Part shown: positions 34,629-47,158 of the stretch, one piece after another
How positions within the stretch are numbered: the stretch's first letter is position 1
Layout: each line of letters opens with the position of its first letter
Assembly: GCF_009389715.1 (NCBI RefSeq)
Contig: NC_052399.1
Location: forward strand, 15,379,646 to 15,443,645
Length of the DNA stretch: 64,000 nucleotides
Origin: Phoenix dactylifera
Lineage: Eukaryota > Streptophyta > Magnoliopsida > Arecales > Arecaceae
Direction: 5' to 3'
The notes under the pieces: model-generated
What the model was told of the DNA's origin: nothing
Database searches by the model: none
The model's input: the letters and a program-made list of their open reading frames with translations, nothing else
Program-made: the position numbers and the translations under genes

Positions 34629-37600
34629 TCACAGTGTGGGCATTTCAAGTGTCTGAAGAACATCCTTGAACTCAAACTCGTGGGTCTCTTTGTTGAACCG
34701 CTCGACAAGCTTGTACCGCACATCATTTAGATAGAAAGATTGAGCAGTCTCCAAAAGCCATCTTGCCTCTGAGTCACTGAGCTTGCTGGTAAACACGACA
34801 TCCCCACGAATTAGCACCACGTCTTTGCTTTCTGCAAACTCCGTGTAATGGGTGACAGTGAAATAAGGACTTGCTTGTGTTCCTCTTGCCTTATAATCCT
34901 CAAGGCTAGTGAAGAGGATGTGTGGCATCTGCACTGGAAAATCACAGTACAAGCACAAATGCACAATAAGTTAAACATTCTGGTAGATGTGTCCTGAAAA
35001 ATAAAACTTTTTTCCCACTGAAGCTACACACTGAGCAAGTTTTTCTAGATAATCATTGTTTTATGTTATAGCCTCCACAAGATATGCATCAATGACTATG
35101 TCATAAGATGGTTCCTCTAACACTTTATCATAATTGTAACCTGAAAATGATTGGTTCTACTCTTATTTATTGAAACAATGTATTTGATATTTTGGGCAAC
35201 AATAGAATGAAGCGGAGTAATAAAATACAATTGGAAGAAGCAGAAGAATATTTTGATAAAATTGGCAAGTTATAGACATCCATATCATTATTATGACATG
35301 AACAGGAAAGGCAGCTTTGTGGCCTTTGTAACTTAGCAGATAAGAAACAATTTTTGTATTTTTAAATTTCTATAACTTGGGAAGACTTTGTATGCCTGTC
35401 CCACATTCGATGCTTTAACCCATTCATGGAGACACAGGTTTTCAGGGCAATCAGGACTGTTAGTATTCTGAACATGAAGTTGTTAAAGAAGATTGAACAG
35501 CTTGATGGACCATTTCATTACGCAAACAAATGACTTTAAAGAAAAGAAAGTCACATCTTATCGAACATCAATTTAAAAACAGAAGAAAACATGAATATAA
35601 AGGGAAAAAAGCATAATGCTTTTCAGTATTGTCATCAGTCATTTCTTCAACAAAAAACACATTGTTTATTATTTCTTCAAAATTTATTTCTACTTCATCA
35701 CACCTTGACCTATTCTCCAGGGGCTGACCGCTGAGCTCACTCTGGCACTTCCCACGTACTCAAGGGCGTCCCCAAACCCTTTCCTTCGGACCAAGTCGTA
35801 GAGTTCCCAAAGGAAACGAAAGACCTTGTTTGCTCCCCATTTCTTTTTTGCAGTCATGCTAATCAATGGTAAATTTCTTCACCTAGCAAGTTTCCATACT
35901 GAGATGCCCTGAAGATGGTTCATCTCTCATTAAAACGATTAGAATCAGGTGCTCTTCATTTAATGCATCTGGATCAAGTGTTTGGTCAACCATCCATTTT
36001 TAGAATGTAATCAACCAATCACAATTCACAAATATCAAAAGCTAGGCAACTTGCCATTTTTTCTTCTCATACTCTTCCAAGTGCTAGTTGTACTGCCTGA
36101 AGATAACATCAATCAAATTCTCTTGCTTGTATCTATTCTATTTCTTTAATGAACTTAGGAAGCAGAGGTATTGAAATCAATTACATAAATAGAAATAAAA
36201 CCACTTTTCAATAAATTCATACAAATAATAAGTTTTAATGAAGAATAATCTTATCTAACAGGCTTAATAATGTTAAAAGCACATTTACAATCATATGTTA
36301 GAAGCATATTTACAATCGGATGTTTGACATTCAAGCTAAGAATATAAAGAACCATACACAATGATCAGGAGCATCACCAACCAATTATATGCATGTTGAT
36401 AAGACAATCATAATGAAACAACCAAATGTAAATATACTTTACCATGATTCAAACATCAAGAAAAATATAATCTAAACCAATCTATATGACCATAATTCAG
36501 AAACACGAATCCCTCTTTTTGGTTCATGTACCCTTGCATTACACTTCCACTCCAAGTGGTAAACAGATTGTTCTTGTATGGCTTCAATTTTCCACTTGAT
36601 ATATTGCTCCTCTATACTGAAGTTCTCTTTCACTCTCACTAAATGGGTCCATGTGCATCGGATTGCTTTTCTTTGACTTACGGGTGCTTGGCTTCTGGCC
36701 ATTTTTAGATTTTTCACACCTCCAAACCTTTTTACCCCCCGTTGCACAGCCTCACAATGTTAGATGACGCAATCAAGACATGATTCATGACTACTCCCAA
36801 CTTCCGATGTGGACACTCAGCAAGTTATGCACTGGGATGTCCCCTTCTTTTTTACTACTTTATTTTTAAACCCACTGTCCTTTTTGAAATTTCCTACAAA
36901 ATTAAATGCCCAAAGATTCTGTCAAAGGTTTTTCTTCTCCATTTAAATTCTATTACTCACCTCTCGTGCTAAGACATTATCTCATCAGAGCATGTATTTC
37001 AGTCATGACAAAAAAAAGTAGGCTACATGCAGAGATAAAAGAACAGAAGGCATAGGACAAGATGGTTTCTTTGAATGGTGAGTTGATAAAACTTACAATA
37101 GAACTTTTATACAGCATAACGAAAGGCATTAAAAAGGTTCAAAAATAAGACCTTGAACGAACATATTGGTATAGCCACTCCCCCTCCACAAAGGAATAAC
37201 GAAATGCCGGCTGCGAAAAAGGAATGTGGAGGAATAAGTACAGCATATCTGTTTGCATACATTGTAGAAAACAAAATAAGACAATTACCAAGTAATTGAT
37301 CTTTGCTCCATTAAATGGTACAACTTAGCTTTCATGGATGCACCTACATGACCTCTTCCCAAATGATACTGGAGTTTCAAAAAAAAAAAGGAAAAAATCA
37401 GTCCTTCCACAGCCTTAGTTATAAAAGTCTAACTAGAATTTGTTACAAGAATCCCTATGATGGAATTTCGCAACTCATTAGAATGTTGTATGAAATTTAA
37501 ACAAGTAAAAGCTATGTGAACTCTATTAAAATGTATAGTTATAAACAAGAAAATATCCAAGATTATTAAGTTTTGCTTATTATATATATACACATGGGAG

Positions 37601-38953
37601 TATCCTGTCTGTAGTAATTTCCATCTAGAGAAAGAATATATGTGATGCTGTATCCCAAGACTACCTTAAACTAGACTCGACATGACATAACTTACATCAC
37701 ATGAAGGTTACATAGGCACAGTTAACAAGCTTCTATAGACCAAGAACTCAAAAGATTACTCAATTAATCACGAAATATTGATATGAACTGCATGGAATGG
37801 TATGCTTATTATCTCAAAAGGATATAATGCTGCTAGTTGGATGATCAATTTCACCCTAGGAGGATGCGAAATATTTTGGAAGCCTATATGGACTTCTTAA
37901 TTCACAAGGGAAGCCAAGTCTTTAGCTTTAATTCTCCCTGTGACTAAGCTTGGATGGCTTAAATGATATTAACAGATTTAAGGTACCGACTCATTATAAA
38001 AATTTCACTGACATCACTAAGGTAAAGAGTTCAAAACATAATGACAAAGGGAAGCATATAATCTGTATAAATTCAGATGAGTTTTAGCAGAATATAAGCA
38101 TGCGAGATGAAATAGAAATCTTGCAAATCCTTCAAATAAAGGTTTAACAAAGAAATTTGTAGTTGATTCAACGAAAGTGATGGAGCCAAAGCCCATAGAG
38201 AGACATCACTAACAGATCAGACCTTTCAATTGCAAAAAACCATCAAGGAAAATTCATGGGAAAAGTATAAGTGGATTGAAAAAAAAAAAGACATTGCTTT
38301 GAATTAGCTCAACACAAGATTTTTTCAGAGGCAAGGAGTCACCTATGTGCAGTGGCCTCCATGCCTGTGAGTATTAAAGTCGAACCGAATTGACTATAAT
38401 TCCTTTTAGATGCAATCTAGCACACTTAGTAAACATGTTCGAGCATAAAGGGCACATCTACAAATTACCAAATAGATGGTACTCGAAATGCTGATCAATT
38501 TCAAGCCTTGATTTTAGATTTCCCAATAAAAAAAATCGTTAAATTTCCATAATCCTAACGGAAGGGACAACAACATCATCCATAGAATTAAAATAGAACG
38601 AAAGGGGGATTTATAGGAATTACATCATCCCAGATGGAAATGAGGTCCTCGGGCGAGCGAGTTTTGGCCCTTTCGATGTCGATGATGGAGTCCAAGGGCT
38701 TGGCCTGAAGAGGGGCGTAACCGGTGGCGAATCTCGACCCTCGATGGAAGCCCACCGTTGCCCATTTCAGGAAATCGCCTGGAATAGCCTCCTGGGTTAA
38801 GGTCTCGTGGGAGAAGAAGCCACCACCGCGGTAGTAGGGTTTGCGAGAAGAAGAAAAAGAAGAAGAAAACTGGGGAGGAGGAGGATGGCGGAGAGAAGAT
38901 CGTGTGATCCAAGACTTGGAACGCCTTAGGACTCCCGTCAGAAGGCTCCGCAT
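34629..38953 (-). CDS. ATP11: ATP11/ATPAF1-family mitochondrial F1-ATPase assembly factor, complete, 4 exons, 257 aa
   Basis: Exons in transcript order: 38953-38624, 37368-37289, 37210-37152, 34933-34629. The 774 nt join in frame through GT-AG introns. The start at 38953 lies in GCCACCATGCGG and opens an Arg/Ser-rich, acid-poor leader (MRSLLTGVLRRSKSW...), which fits a mitochondrial presequence. The ATP11 domain follows from about residue 85: PLDSIIDIERAKTRSPEDL, YHLGRGHVGASMKAKLYHLM, FVIPLWRGSGYTNMF, LEDYKARGTQASPYFTVTHY, VLIRGDVVFTSKLSDSEARW, and YLNDVRYKLVERFN. ATP11 binds free F1 beta subunits until they pair with alpha during ATP synthase assembly (established for yeast and human). The same job is inferred here. 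The protein is shorter than human ATPAF1 because the leader is shorter. It shares a divergent promoter region with the deacylase gene. Confidence 0.93.
34934..37151 (-). other. ATP11-type gene intron 3 (2.2 kb)
   Basis: Mostly AT-rich and non-coding. An unexplained 55-codon ORF with higher GC sits on the gene strand at 35690-35857 and is described separately. Confidence 0.65.
35690..35857 (-). other. Uncharacterised 55-codon ORF within an intron
   Basis: It begins MTAKKKWGANKVFRFLWELY and continues with a basic, aromatic-rich stretch including LVRRKGFGDALEYVGSARV before a TAG. GC content is about 50%, well above the surrounding intron. I do not recognise it. It may be a remnant of a retroelement or organelle insertion, or part of an unannotated alternative exon. 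There is no evidence that it is expressed. Confidence 0.25.
37369..38623 (-). other. ATP11-type gene intron 1 (1.25 kb)
   Basis: This is a plain AT-rich intron. I see no repeat ends or coding signal in it. Confidence 0.65.
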
Positions 38954-39803
38954 GGTGGCAAAACGTCGAACGGATGGAGGGTTCGATGCTTTAAGAAGAA
39001 AACGCAGCTCGGTGGCAGAACAGGGAGTTGTTTGTTCGGCCTGGGTTTGGGCTACCAGGCCCAACCGAACCCATCCATGAAATTTGACCCAATACGAGAA
39101 TCTCCAGGCTGGGATTATAGTTTCTTATTTTGTCGGGGTTATATACGTAAAAATGCTCCAGTCTGAATACTTCAGTTTAGGACCGGCAAACGAGCTGATT
39201 ATTGGCAAGTTGGGCTCGAGTTTTTCTTTTTCTTTCTTTCCCTTCTTTTTTTTAATTAATAATTTATATATATTGGTAAAATACATCCTATAAAATTAAA
39301 AAATAAAAAGTTCCAAACACTCAACACGGCTCTTCTCTCCCATCTACAGAGTATCTCTGGAGTGACTTGGCCATATAAAATATCACACAATCTATAGGCT
39401 ATAGCCCTATTTGCCTCTAGTTCGGCCCGAGTTTGATTTCAAAATTTCCGCCGGATTTCAACAAAAAATCTAGACTTTACCTGCTCTGCTCCGATTAACC
39501 TATAATATAATATAAATTTATATATTATATATTATTTTTAATATTATTATTTATACATATAATTATTTTATTATAAATTAAGATAAATGCTTAGAATATA
39601 AATATATTTACATCAAAATCGACTATGATATTTTTGAAAAAAAATGTAAAATATAAAATATTCTAAAGATCACCCCACGTGATTGTTCAGCTGACGGACG
39701 GCCAGGAAAGGCTTTTAGCTCGGGGCGTCAGGGTGAATCTGCCGCCGGTATCTGCGACCATCGCTGGGGGTTGGAGGAGGAGGAGGAGGAGGCAGCGGCG
39801 GAG
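38954..39803. promoter_or_regulatory. Divergent promoter region of the ATP11-type and D-aminoacyl-tRNA deacylase genes
   Basis: The two start codons point away from each other across 850 bp. Three Site II-type motifs (TGGGCY) are visible: TGGGCT at 39048-39053, GGCCCA (TGGGCC on the - strand) at 39058-39063, and TGGGCT at 39211-39216. Site II motifs bind TCP factors and are enriched in plant promoters for mitochondrial and translation genes (established knowledge), which suits both genes. The middle (about 39490-39670) is extremely AT-rich. A GGA-repeat tract (about 39773-39792) lies in the deacylase 5' UTR. Confidence 0.5.
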
Positions 39804-42800
39804 ATGAGGGCTGTGGTGCAGCGAGTCCTCTCCGCCAGCGTCGAGGTAAGCACTTATTTGAACCTCTCTCGACTCTTGGATTGGAGGTCTTGACCAGAAA
39901 TCTCGACGCAATGTAACGAGCAGGTGGAGGGGCGCGTCGTGTCGGAGATCGGGCCGGGCCTCCTCGTCCTCGTCGGCATCCACGAATCCGACACCGACTC
40001 CGATGCCGATTACATGTGCAAGCTCTCCGTCCCTTTTACTTTCCTTGCTCTAGTCTTTCTTCCCTTTTTAATTTCACTAGCAACCAATCTTTGCAGCCCA
40101 AATAGTTTGATTGAGTGAAGAGAGCTCGTGTTTAGTCCCGCATCGATGCTTCTGACGAGTGAATTAGTAAGTGCGGAAGAGGTTAATTATGCCCTAATGG
40201 AGGGCTTAGAGAGAAGCAATCTCTCTGCATGCACTTTCCATGGAAATTGGAAATGAATTGCAAAGTTCGAATTACATATTACATCATAAAAATGCATCAA
40301 GTAGATGGAAAGCATTTGGATGAAGTGTTGGTGTTTTGCATAAAATGAGAGTATTAAAGGTGAGGATGTTAGGTTGAATGTGTTTTAGAACCGGGTAGAT
40401 TAGAGATAGAAATGTTTATGCAGAAAGAAGTTTAAGAACAATGCTTACAGAGGATATGGTGAAGGGGAACTTCTGATGGTGTGGTATGTTATGGTAGCTC
40501 TGTCTATGTGTAATGCAGGATAGAGGTGATGGCGATAGGATGACATCTGGAAGAAAAAAAAAGGAGATCAATAGCAAGAAAAGAGTAATAAAACCATACG
40601 GCTTTTATATATGTTTATGTTTATGTTGGCCTTTTGTCTTGAATCTCAAGATTTAGGTAACTTTTATATTTGAAGAATTTCAAAAATGTATTAGAGACTT
40701 AAAGTAAAGAATTTGTTCAGTGCACCATCTGAACTAGAATGTTAATTAGTTGATTTGATTAGAAGTCAGAGAAAGATGAACATGCATGTACGTTGCTTGA
40801 AATTTAATAAAGAACATTGGATTCATCTAGCTGCAGAAATTGCAATGGCTGCTGTACACCTACAACAACAGCCTTATGGTCCTTCTTTTCATGGAACTCC
40901 AATTCCAGCACCTCTAATAGATAAACTTTATTTTCGCTATGTAGAGCACTTCATTAACGATTCACCTCCATGTGAGCATTCACCTCATGCATGCAACTTC
41001 CAAAACTACCAACATCCTTCTGATTTCAACGTCGATCCTTCGCATCCCATCCCATGCCTAAAAGCCTGGTTTCTTCATGTTTCAGTAGAAAGCAAGAAAT
41101 TTTGAATTCACAAAAGGACCTGTAAGGGATCCAAAATGAATCATCCCCACCATCATTCCAAGTCACAAATAGTTGGGAGGGGAGAACCCTCTCTTTTAAA
41201 AAAAAATAAAAAATAAAGAAGAAGAACAAAGGCCTTGTATTCTTGCTAGTAATTCTGCCAAAACCTCCATAATTTTCAGCTTATATTTTTCACTAGATCA
41301 AGCATTCCCTTCTATCCATTCCATGACCTTCACCAAGTTCCAATGATGTAATTTTTCTTACAAAGCAAATTAGTTTGTGCGAACCATAGAAGCTACTTAC
41401 ATGCTAAAGCTATTAAATAGGTGAAAGGCAGTTATTATTTGGGCATTTGCTGTTGACTAACACGTATCTGCTACCTATCAAATTGCAGACACCTTATAAC
41501 TTAATAGCTAAAATTTGTTACTAAAGATGCCATGCTTGCTACCTTTATGGAAACTCAACCTGCCATTGCTTTCTGGCTGCTTCTTTACTTCAAATTCTGA
41601 AATCTATGCTTTCACGCTCCTGTACACACTTTCAGATAAGTTTGGTGTATGGGTCTAGTGAAATTTGGTTCTATCCTTTTAGAGACTCGTGGTGACTCAT
41701 ATCTCTCTCCGAAGTACAATCTCCAAACCTTCATCCATGTTTGTTTTCTTGTCCTGTACTCTTTCCAGGACTATTAAAGTCACCTCTTTTCATGATCCTA
41801 GCATTTGTTCATTTCTTTCCAGCAAAAGCAGTTACATGTGCCTAATCAGAACTCTTTACAAAGTTAGATAATCTTATCAATATCTTTTTCTTTTGAAATA
41901 GCTATATTCTTCATGTAGTTTCATAAACAATGCCCTCTCCCCTTGTTCTATATAAAAATAAAATAAAGCTGTTAAATTCTTCTTCCTTCTTCTTGTTCCT
42001 ACATATAGAAGCACACACCAACCTTCTAGCATGGGATAAAGAATAAGGCATAGCTATGGGCTGTTGCATCTTTATTTGACTTTGGTTGTTCCTTTTTATG
42101 AGGTTGTTATAGGCTAAAATTCCATTTGAAAGGCATTTTCTTATTAGTTTCTTGTTCATCATTTGTGCTTTGAGAACTTTTGGAGATTGATTTCTTGCAT
42201 TTTTTTAAGTTGCAAATTTAATATTGTGGAATTTCCGTTTTCATGCTTGTATATGTGTTGCGGGGTTTCACCCCGGCAGCAGCCCACACACCAGCCGAGC
42301 AGGGAAAGCATCTGCGTCCCTCCCGAGGTATTGTCCGCTCTGGGATTGCCGCTTCGGGTCTCCGGGAGGTCGCCCAGGGTCTTTGCCCAATGACGGTCCC
42401 GAGCCCTAACGGCGCGGGGGTCCGCGGAGGTACTACCCCTACCCTCACGGTTTTGTCTTACAAAAGGGCCCTCGCCTGAACGAGAGAGTGCTGGAGCAGC
42501 TCAGCTCGGCAGAGCGATATGGTATTGTCCGCTTTGGGCCCCGTGGGCGCGGAGCTCGCACGGGGTGCGCACCCACCTGCAGGCGCGGAGCTCGTACAGG
42601 GGGCTTAGGCGTCCCTCACGGTTTTGTCCCTCCGTAGAGGAGCCCTCGGTGGGGAGAGGTTATTGAGCCCCCCATTTAAGGCACAGACCTTTCCGCTGAT
42701 TAGCCGATGTGGGACTAAACTGGGAACCCCATCCCACAACAATATGATTTTTTGTATTGACTCTTTAATGCATAATTAATTTTTTAATTTCTTCTTCGAA

Positions 42801-44607
42801 AGTCCTTAAATTTATAATTTTTAGTGGATATGGCCCTACTGTAATTTTACAGTGATGTTTATCTTTTGCCATAGCATTGGTATGCAGATTAATTTAATCA
42901 TAATAATACATTTTTTTTCTGGTTAAACTTGTAATATTTTTTTAGATAGACAGTAACTATAGTTAACCTGTGAGTATCCTTTTATGTGCAACCACAGCTG
43001 TAGGAAGGTCTTGAATATGAGGCTATTCCCGAATGAGAGGAGTGGAAAAGCATGGGATCAAAGTGTAAGTAGATGAATCAAATACCTATCCTATATGTGT
43101 TGGAGACTGCACAGAACTTTTATCAAGCCAAGCTGAGCATGCAGGCTTTACACGTAATTGCCTTAAGGTTAATTTTATCATATTGGCAGGTTATGCAGCA
43201 GAGTTTTGGAGTTCTATTAGGTATACTCGCAGAGCATATTCCTAAGCTAATGAATGTCTTGTTGGATATATTCTTTCATGTATGTAATGGTAATTATTCA
43301 ATGTGTTCCCTTCATCTCTTCTTCTTATCTTTCAGTGAGTCAGTTCACCTTATATGGCATCTTAAAGGGTAACAAGCCAGATTTTCATGTGGCTATGCCA
43401 CCTCAGAAGGCAAAACTTTTTTATGCATCATTAGTTGAAAAGTTTCGCAAATCATACGCTGCAGATGCAGTCAAAGGTAAAGAATCTTATGTTTGCTTGC
43501 AATACATTAACAATTTTAACCTGTTTATCTGATCGTTTTAAAAAAAAAAAAAATAGTGCTGATTGTGCTTTATATTATTCATAAGTATGGCAATATTTTG
43601 CATGTGTTGACCATTATCTACTCATGTGGTTGAAATAACCTGAGCCTTGCAATGACCTCATATGATAATGATATACATTCTCCTTATGTGCATATTCATT
43701 GCATTAAAGTGGTTATTTAATTATTTGAAAAATCTTCATCATATCACAAGTTTTGAAGAAGCAACTCTAGTGTATTTTTACTAAAGGGTTACCTGACTTC
43801 AGTTGTTCATAAGCTCACACATATTCTTCTAATTTTCCCTGGATATGGATCAAACATTGTGTCACAAGTTTTGAAGAACCAACTCTAGTATATTTGTACT
43901 AAAGGCTGGCTTGACTTCAGTTGTTATCTGCTCACATATATTCTTCTACTTTCCCTTAAATATGGATGAAAAGTGAATATAATCAATGCTGTCACAACCA
44001 GATGATTTGCTGCTGTCATCAACATAAATATCTCTATTTCTTGGTCCAGTATTTCATGTAAACAGATCTTCCTTAATAGTTAAAATTGCCTGCTATAAAT
44101 TTCTTGGCACCTTTTTGTTGAATCTCTTGAGACTGTTCTATTCTGTCTTTGTGATATCGGAAAAACAATTTATTTAGCACATCCATGTTTACCTTTAAAT
44201 GATTTTCCTGCTACAGTTATATTTCTGATGATGAGTTATTAATCATGACAGATGGCATTTTCGGAGCAATGATGAAGGTGGTTTGAAGTACACTATTTTT
44301 GGTATGATGGATACTGTCACGTTCACTTGTTCTACAAGCTCTAAAATCTGCTCGAATATGCAGGTTAACTTGGTGAATGATGGCCCTGTCACAATGCAAT
44401 TTGATTCATCACAATCAAGGTGAGTTTATTTTTGGTAAGTAGGAAATTAAACATGGAATTCACAGTTTACTGATTTAAGGGAGGCTTTCATTGATTTTTA
44501 ACTTCAACTAATATTGCAACTTGAAGATATCTGAACCGCATCTGACTTAAGTTGATGGATCTGTTAGGAGTGGTACTTGCGAGGTGGCTGAAGATGGCAA
44601 GCCATAA
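39804..44607 (+). CDS. DTD: D-aminoacyl-tRNA deacylase (DTD1 type), complete, 8 exons, 164 aa
   Basis: Exons: 39804-39845, 39924-40015, 42998-43064, 43190-43220, 43336-43476, 44252-44277, 44364-44419, 44568-44607. They sum to 495 nt in frame with GT-AG introns. The protein begins MRAVVQRVLSASVEVEGRVV, the DTD fold's N-terminal strand. The two catalytic signatures are intact: SQFTLYG (residues 79-85) and NDGPVT (138-143, with the Gly-cisPro dipeptide that excludes L-amino acids). The enzyme removes D-amino acids wrongly attached to tRNA, a proofreading step of translation. The length is normal for the family (about 145-165). The last exon, giving a short SGTCEVAEDGKP tail, is the least certain because tails vary. 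Intron 2 (3 kb) holds a solo LTR. Confidence 0.94.
40016..42997 (+). other. Deacylase intron 2 (3.0 kb)
   Basis: Non-coding apart from chance ORFs (for example 40755-41105, 116 codons, no recognised domain). It contains the GC-rich solo LTR at 42256-42741. Confidence 0.65.
42256..42741. mobile_element. GC-rich solo LTR (or TRIM-like LTR), 486 bp
   Basis: The sequence starts TGTTGCGGGG and ends CCCACAACA, giving TG...CA termini within a short inverted repeat. ATATG flanks both sides (42251-42255 and 42742-42746), a 5-bp target duplication as made by LTR-retrotransposon integrase. No internal domain or second LTR is present, so this is probably a solo LTR. Internal repeats include TATTGTCCGCTYTGGG (about 42330 and 42522), CCCTCACGGTTTTGTC (about 42440 and 42615) and GCGCGGAGCTCG (twice). 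GC and CpG content contrast sharply with the AT-rich intron. A TTTAAGG near 42675 may be the element's TATA box. Confidence 0.72.
43477..44251 (+). other. Deacylase intron 5 (775 bp)
   Basis: This is an AT-rich intron containing a 118-bp tandem duplication (43744-43979). Nothing else was seen. Confidence 0.65.
43744..43979. repeat. Tandem duplication, two units of about 118 bp
   Basis: TCACAAGTTTTGAAGAA starts at 43744 and 43862. Shared blocks continue through CAACTCTAGT, TGACTTCAGTTGTT and ATATTCTTCTA to a TATGGAT block. The copies are clearly diverged. Confidence 0.8.
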
Positions 44608-45461
44608 AGGACTAAAAATGTAAGATCAGTCATTTTGTAAAATGACCTACTGGAATACTACCATATCCATATGCAGTTGCCCCATTGCTGCTTTTTGGGA
44701 AAAAAAAGAATATAAAAATAAGTCACAATCCGCTCACTTTGTCTGGGCTAATTAATTAATTTGTCTTTTGATTATTGTTTGTAGGTGCAAAGGATGTCTA
44801 TTCAAAATTGGCGAGCTTGCAGTATATGAGCAGCAATCCCAATTTATGCAGATCATGAATTTAAAACATATTATGGATGAAAGATATCTATTTCCAATTT
44901 TCAAGGTAGAGGTGCTGGATAAAAGTGAATATTGGTCTTTATAAAGTCTGTGGCAATGATTCACCAACAGTGATAGTCTGATTGTATTTTAGTTAAACTC
45001 ATGACTGAAAGCTTATAGCGGTTAAGGGGGAAACTTTTTATGTCATTGCTGTATTTGGAACCTGCACGCTGTCAAAGAAACAGTTCAGCTTTTTAAGACG
45101 ACTCAGAAGTGCCTACTTTTCTTTGCTTCTCCTTTTTTTCATTAAAAAAAGACTAAATAGAAGGGCCTGGAGGAGCCACAGGGGGTAGCCCTACTCCAGG
45201 TAAACCCTTAACCCACCAAATTCTGGTAAAGATGGGATTCCATGCCGACTTTAGCAGATTGATAACTTGGCACGTATTACTTGCTTTGTTTTGCTCTCCT
45301 TTCCTTTCGTGCGTTTGCTAAGGCGAGAGATCAAGCCTCGAGCCTAAAAACATAAAAAGAGTAGAGCTGCAGCGGCAAAAATCCCGTAAAAACAAAAAAA
45401 ATTACACGGCTGTCATTGGAACTTGCTTATTGAAGCTCTCGCTGGCAGCTCGTTCTTCTAT

Positions 45462-45946
45462 GGGCTCTTTTGGTTCGCGGGAAGCATTTTTCCTTCTAGC
45501 AATATGATTTCTGCAAAGTAGATTTTTAGGAAGATGATACCTAGAAAAGTACTTTTGGCATGTTTGGTTGATAATGGAAAAGTAACAAATTTACAAAGTG
45601 CTTATGTTTGGTTGACCATCCACTTTTTTGAAAAAATTATGTATAATTCCTATTATACTTTTAATAAAAATTAGGTCTTTAATGCCTCTTTAATGCTTCT
45701 TTAATGCTGAAGGATCTTTTTGAAAAAAAAATAAAAATATAGTGATTCCCGCCACCTCATGGAAAGTAATTTTTCCATGTTTCTTATGGAAAAGACTTTC
45801 GCATGAAATGTGGTAATCATATTCTCATAGGAATATAACTTTTCCGCCTCTCTCCTTTGAAAACTTCAATCAAACAAGAGACATTCCATTACTTTCTTGT
45901 TGACCATACTTTTTTTTCTTTCTTTTTTCGCGAATCAAACGTGCCC
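45462..45946. mobile_element. MITE-like element with GGGCNCNTTTGRTTCGCGRRAA termini, about 485 bp
   Basis: The left end reads GGGCTCTTTTGGTTCGCGGG. The right end, reverse complemented, reads GGGCACGTTTGATTCGCGAA. Paired subterminal blocks around TTTTCC/GGAAAA support an inverted structure. There is no ORF, and no clear target duplication was found. Confidence 0.6.
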
Positions 45947-46111
45947 TGAGAGATATTTATGTTTCGCATTTTTCACTTAAAAAGGTACAACTATAAGTCT
46001 TAAAGTGGAAATCTTCAAGTGCAATAAATGCTCGCCATCAGCATTCCACCTGATCCGCCCTGTATAATGGACCGACTTTTCAGATCATCATTGACAACGT
46101 TTATTGATTAT

Positions 46112-46181
46112 CTGAGCTACCCAATTTCCCTGTACGATGATGCTCACCTGAGCTACCCAATTTCCCTGTACGATGCATCCG
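46112..46181. repeat. Tandem duplication, two units of 36 bp
   Basis: CTGAGCTACCCAATTTCCCT starts at 46112 and 46148, followed in both copies by GTACGATG. The units are identical over the shared part, so the duplication is recent. Confidence 0.85.
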
Positions 46182-46925
46182 TCTACAAAGGCAAAACTGG
46201 CATCCGGGACGCACATTTGCTGCTCCTGCAGCAGCCCTGCTGGTGACAACAATCACCTTCAGGAAGTCTTTCCCAGCATAACCAAACATACCAGATCCCA
46301 CGCACGCAGGCCAAGATAATTTATTGTTTTAATGTGTTGGCTTTACAAGTCTCTGTTGTATCTCGGGCTAACGAACGTTCAAATTGACTGAAGTGCTCAA
46401 CCGTGAACCAACCTCAACCCAAATCTCGCTGCACCATTTGTAAATCAACATAAACCAAAAGATTTCAAGGTTTTGTTTGGTCATTTTGCAGGTTCTGCAG
46501 CAAAACTTCCAATGTGATTTCAAGCACATGTTAATAAAAACTCCCCACCACGAGTAAATTTAATAATAAGATCTTCGACAGCCTGGTATGTATGGTAGAT
46601 TGCTTGGGTTTTGAATTAAAATCATTCTGATTTTCCCTTGGATGCCTGTTCATTGGTATTCCCCCTTTTCCAATTGGCTCTTCTGCTTCTCTGACAAAAT
46701 TTTACTTTTCTAAATGGGGGTACCCTGAGGCTAGTCCCACAATCTGAATAAATATTCACCCTAGCAGCAATGCACAACAATTTGCTGGCTACACAATCCA
46801 CAACAATCATCCCAACTAAGTTGCTTCATAATTGCCAACCTAGCGCATACAACCCATACAACTGAAAGCCGAAAAGAAAAATAGGCTTTTGCCAGGTAAT
46901 TGGACAGCAACTACAGTGGGCTACA

Positions 46926-46965
46926 GCCACACAAGAATCTGCAGGGCCACACAAGAATCTGCAGG
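46926..46965. repeat. Tandem duplication, two units of 20 bp
   Basis: GCCACACAAGAATCTGCAGG occurs twice in direct succession (start 46926 and 46946) without mismatch, about 200 bp below the SNI1 stop codon. Confidence 0.85.
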
Positions 46966-47158
46966 GTCTGGAATCAAAGATGGCATCAACCACTACATCA
47001 AAATGAACCATAGGCTAAACTCTATAAGCTCCACCCGGTCAATTCAGAAAAGCTTCATTACTTTCAGTAACAAACATTGCACAGCTCAGAAGAAGTTCAA
47101 TTGGGCGAGGTCTCGCTGCCACTTTGACAAAAAGAACACTTCCAATAACACCTAAACA

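Larger units (their letters stand above)
44608..47158. other. Convergent intergenic region between the deacylase and SNI1 genes
   Basis: This region holds the facing 3' UTRs, a MITE-like element at 45462-45946, a 36-bp tandem duplication at about 46112-46181 and a 20-bp duplication at about 46926-46965. Short ORFs have no recognised domain. Confidence 0.55.

Noticed and set aside
40755-41105. A 116-codon + strand ORF in deacylase intron 2
   Set aside because: No recognised domain, AT-rich composition like the intron, no splice or promoter support. Treated as chance.
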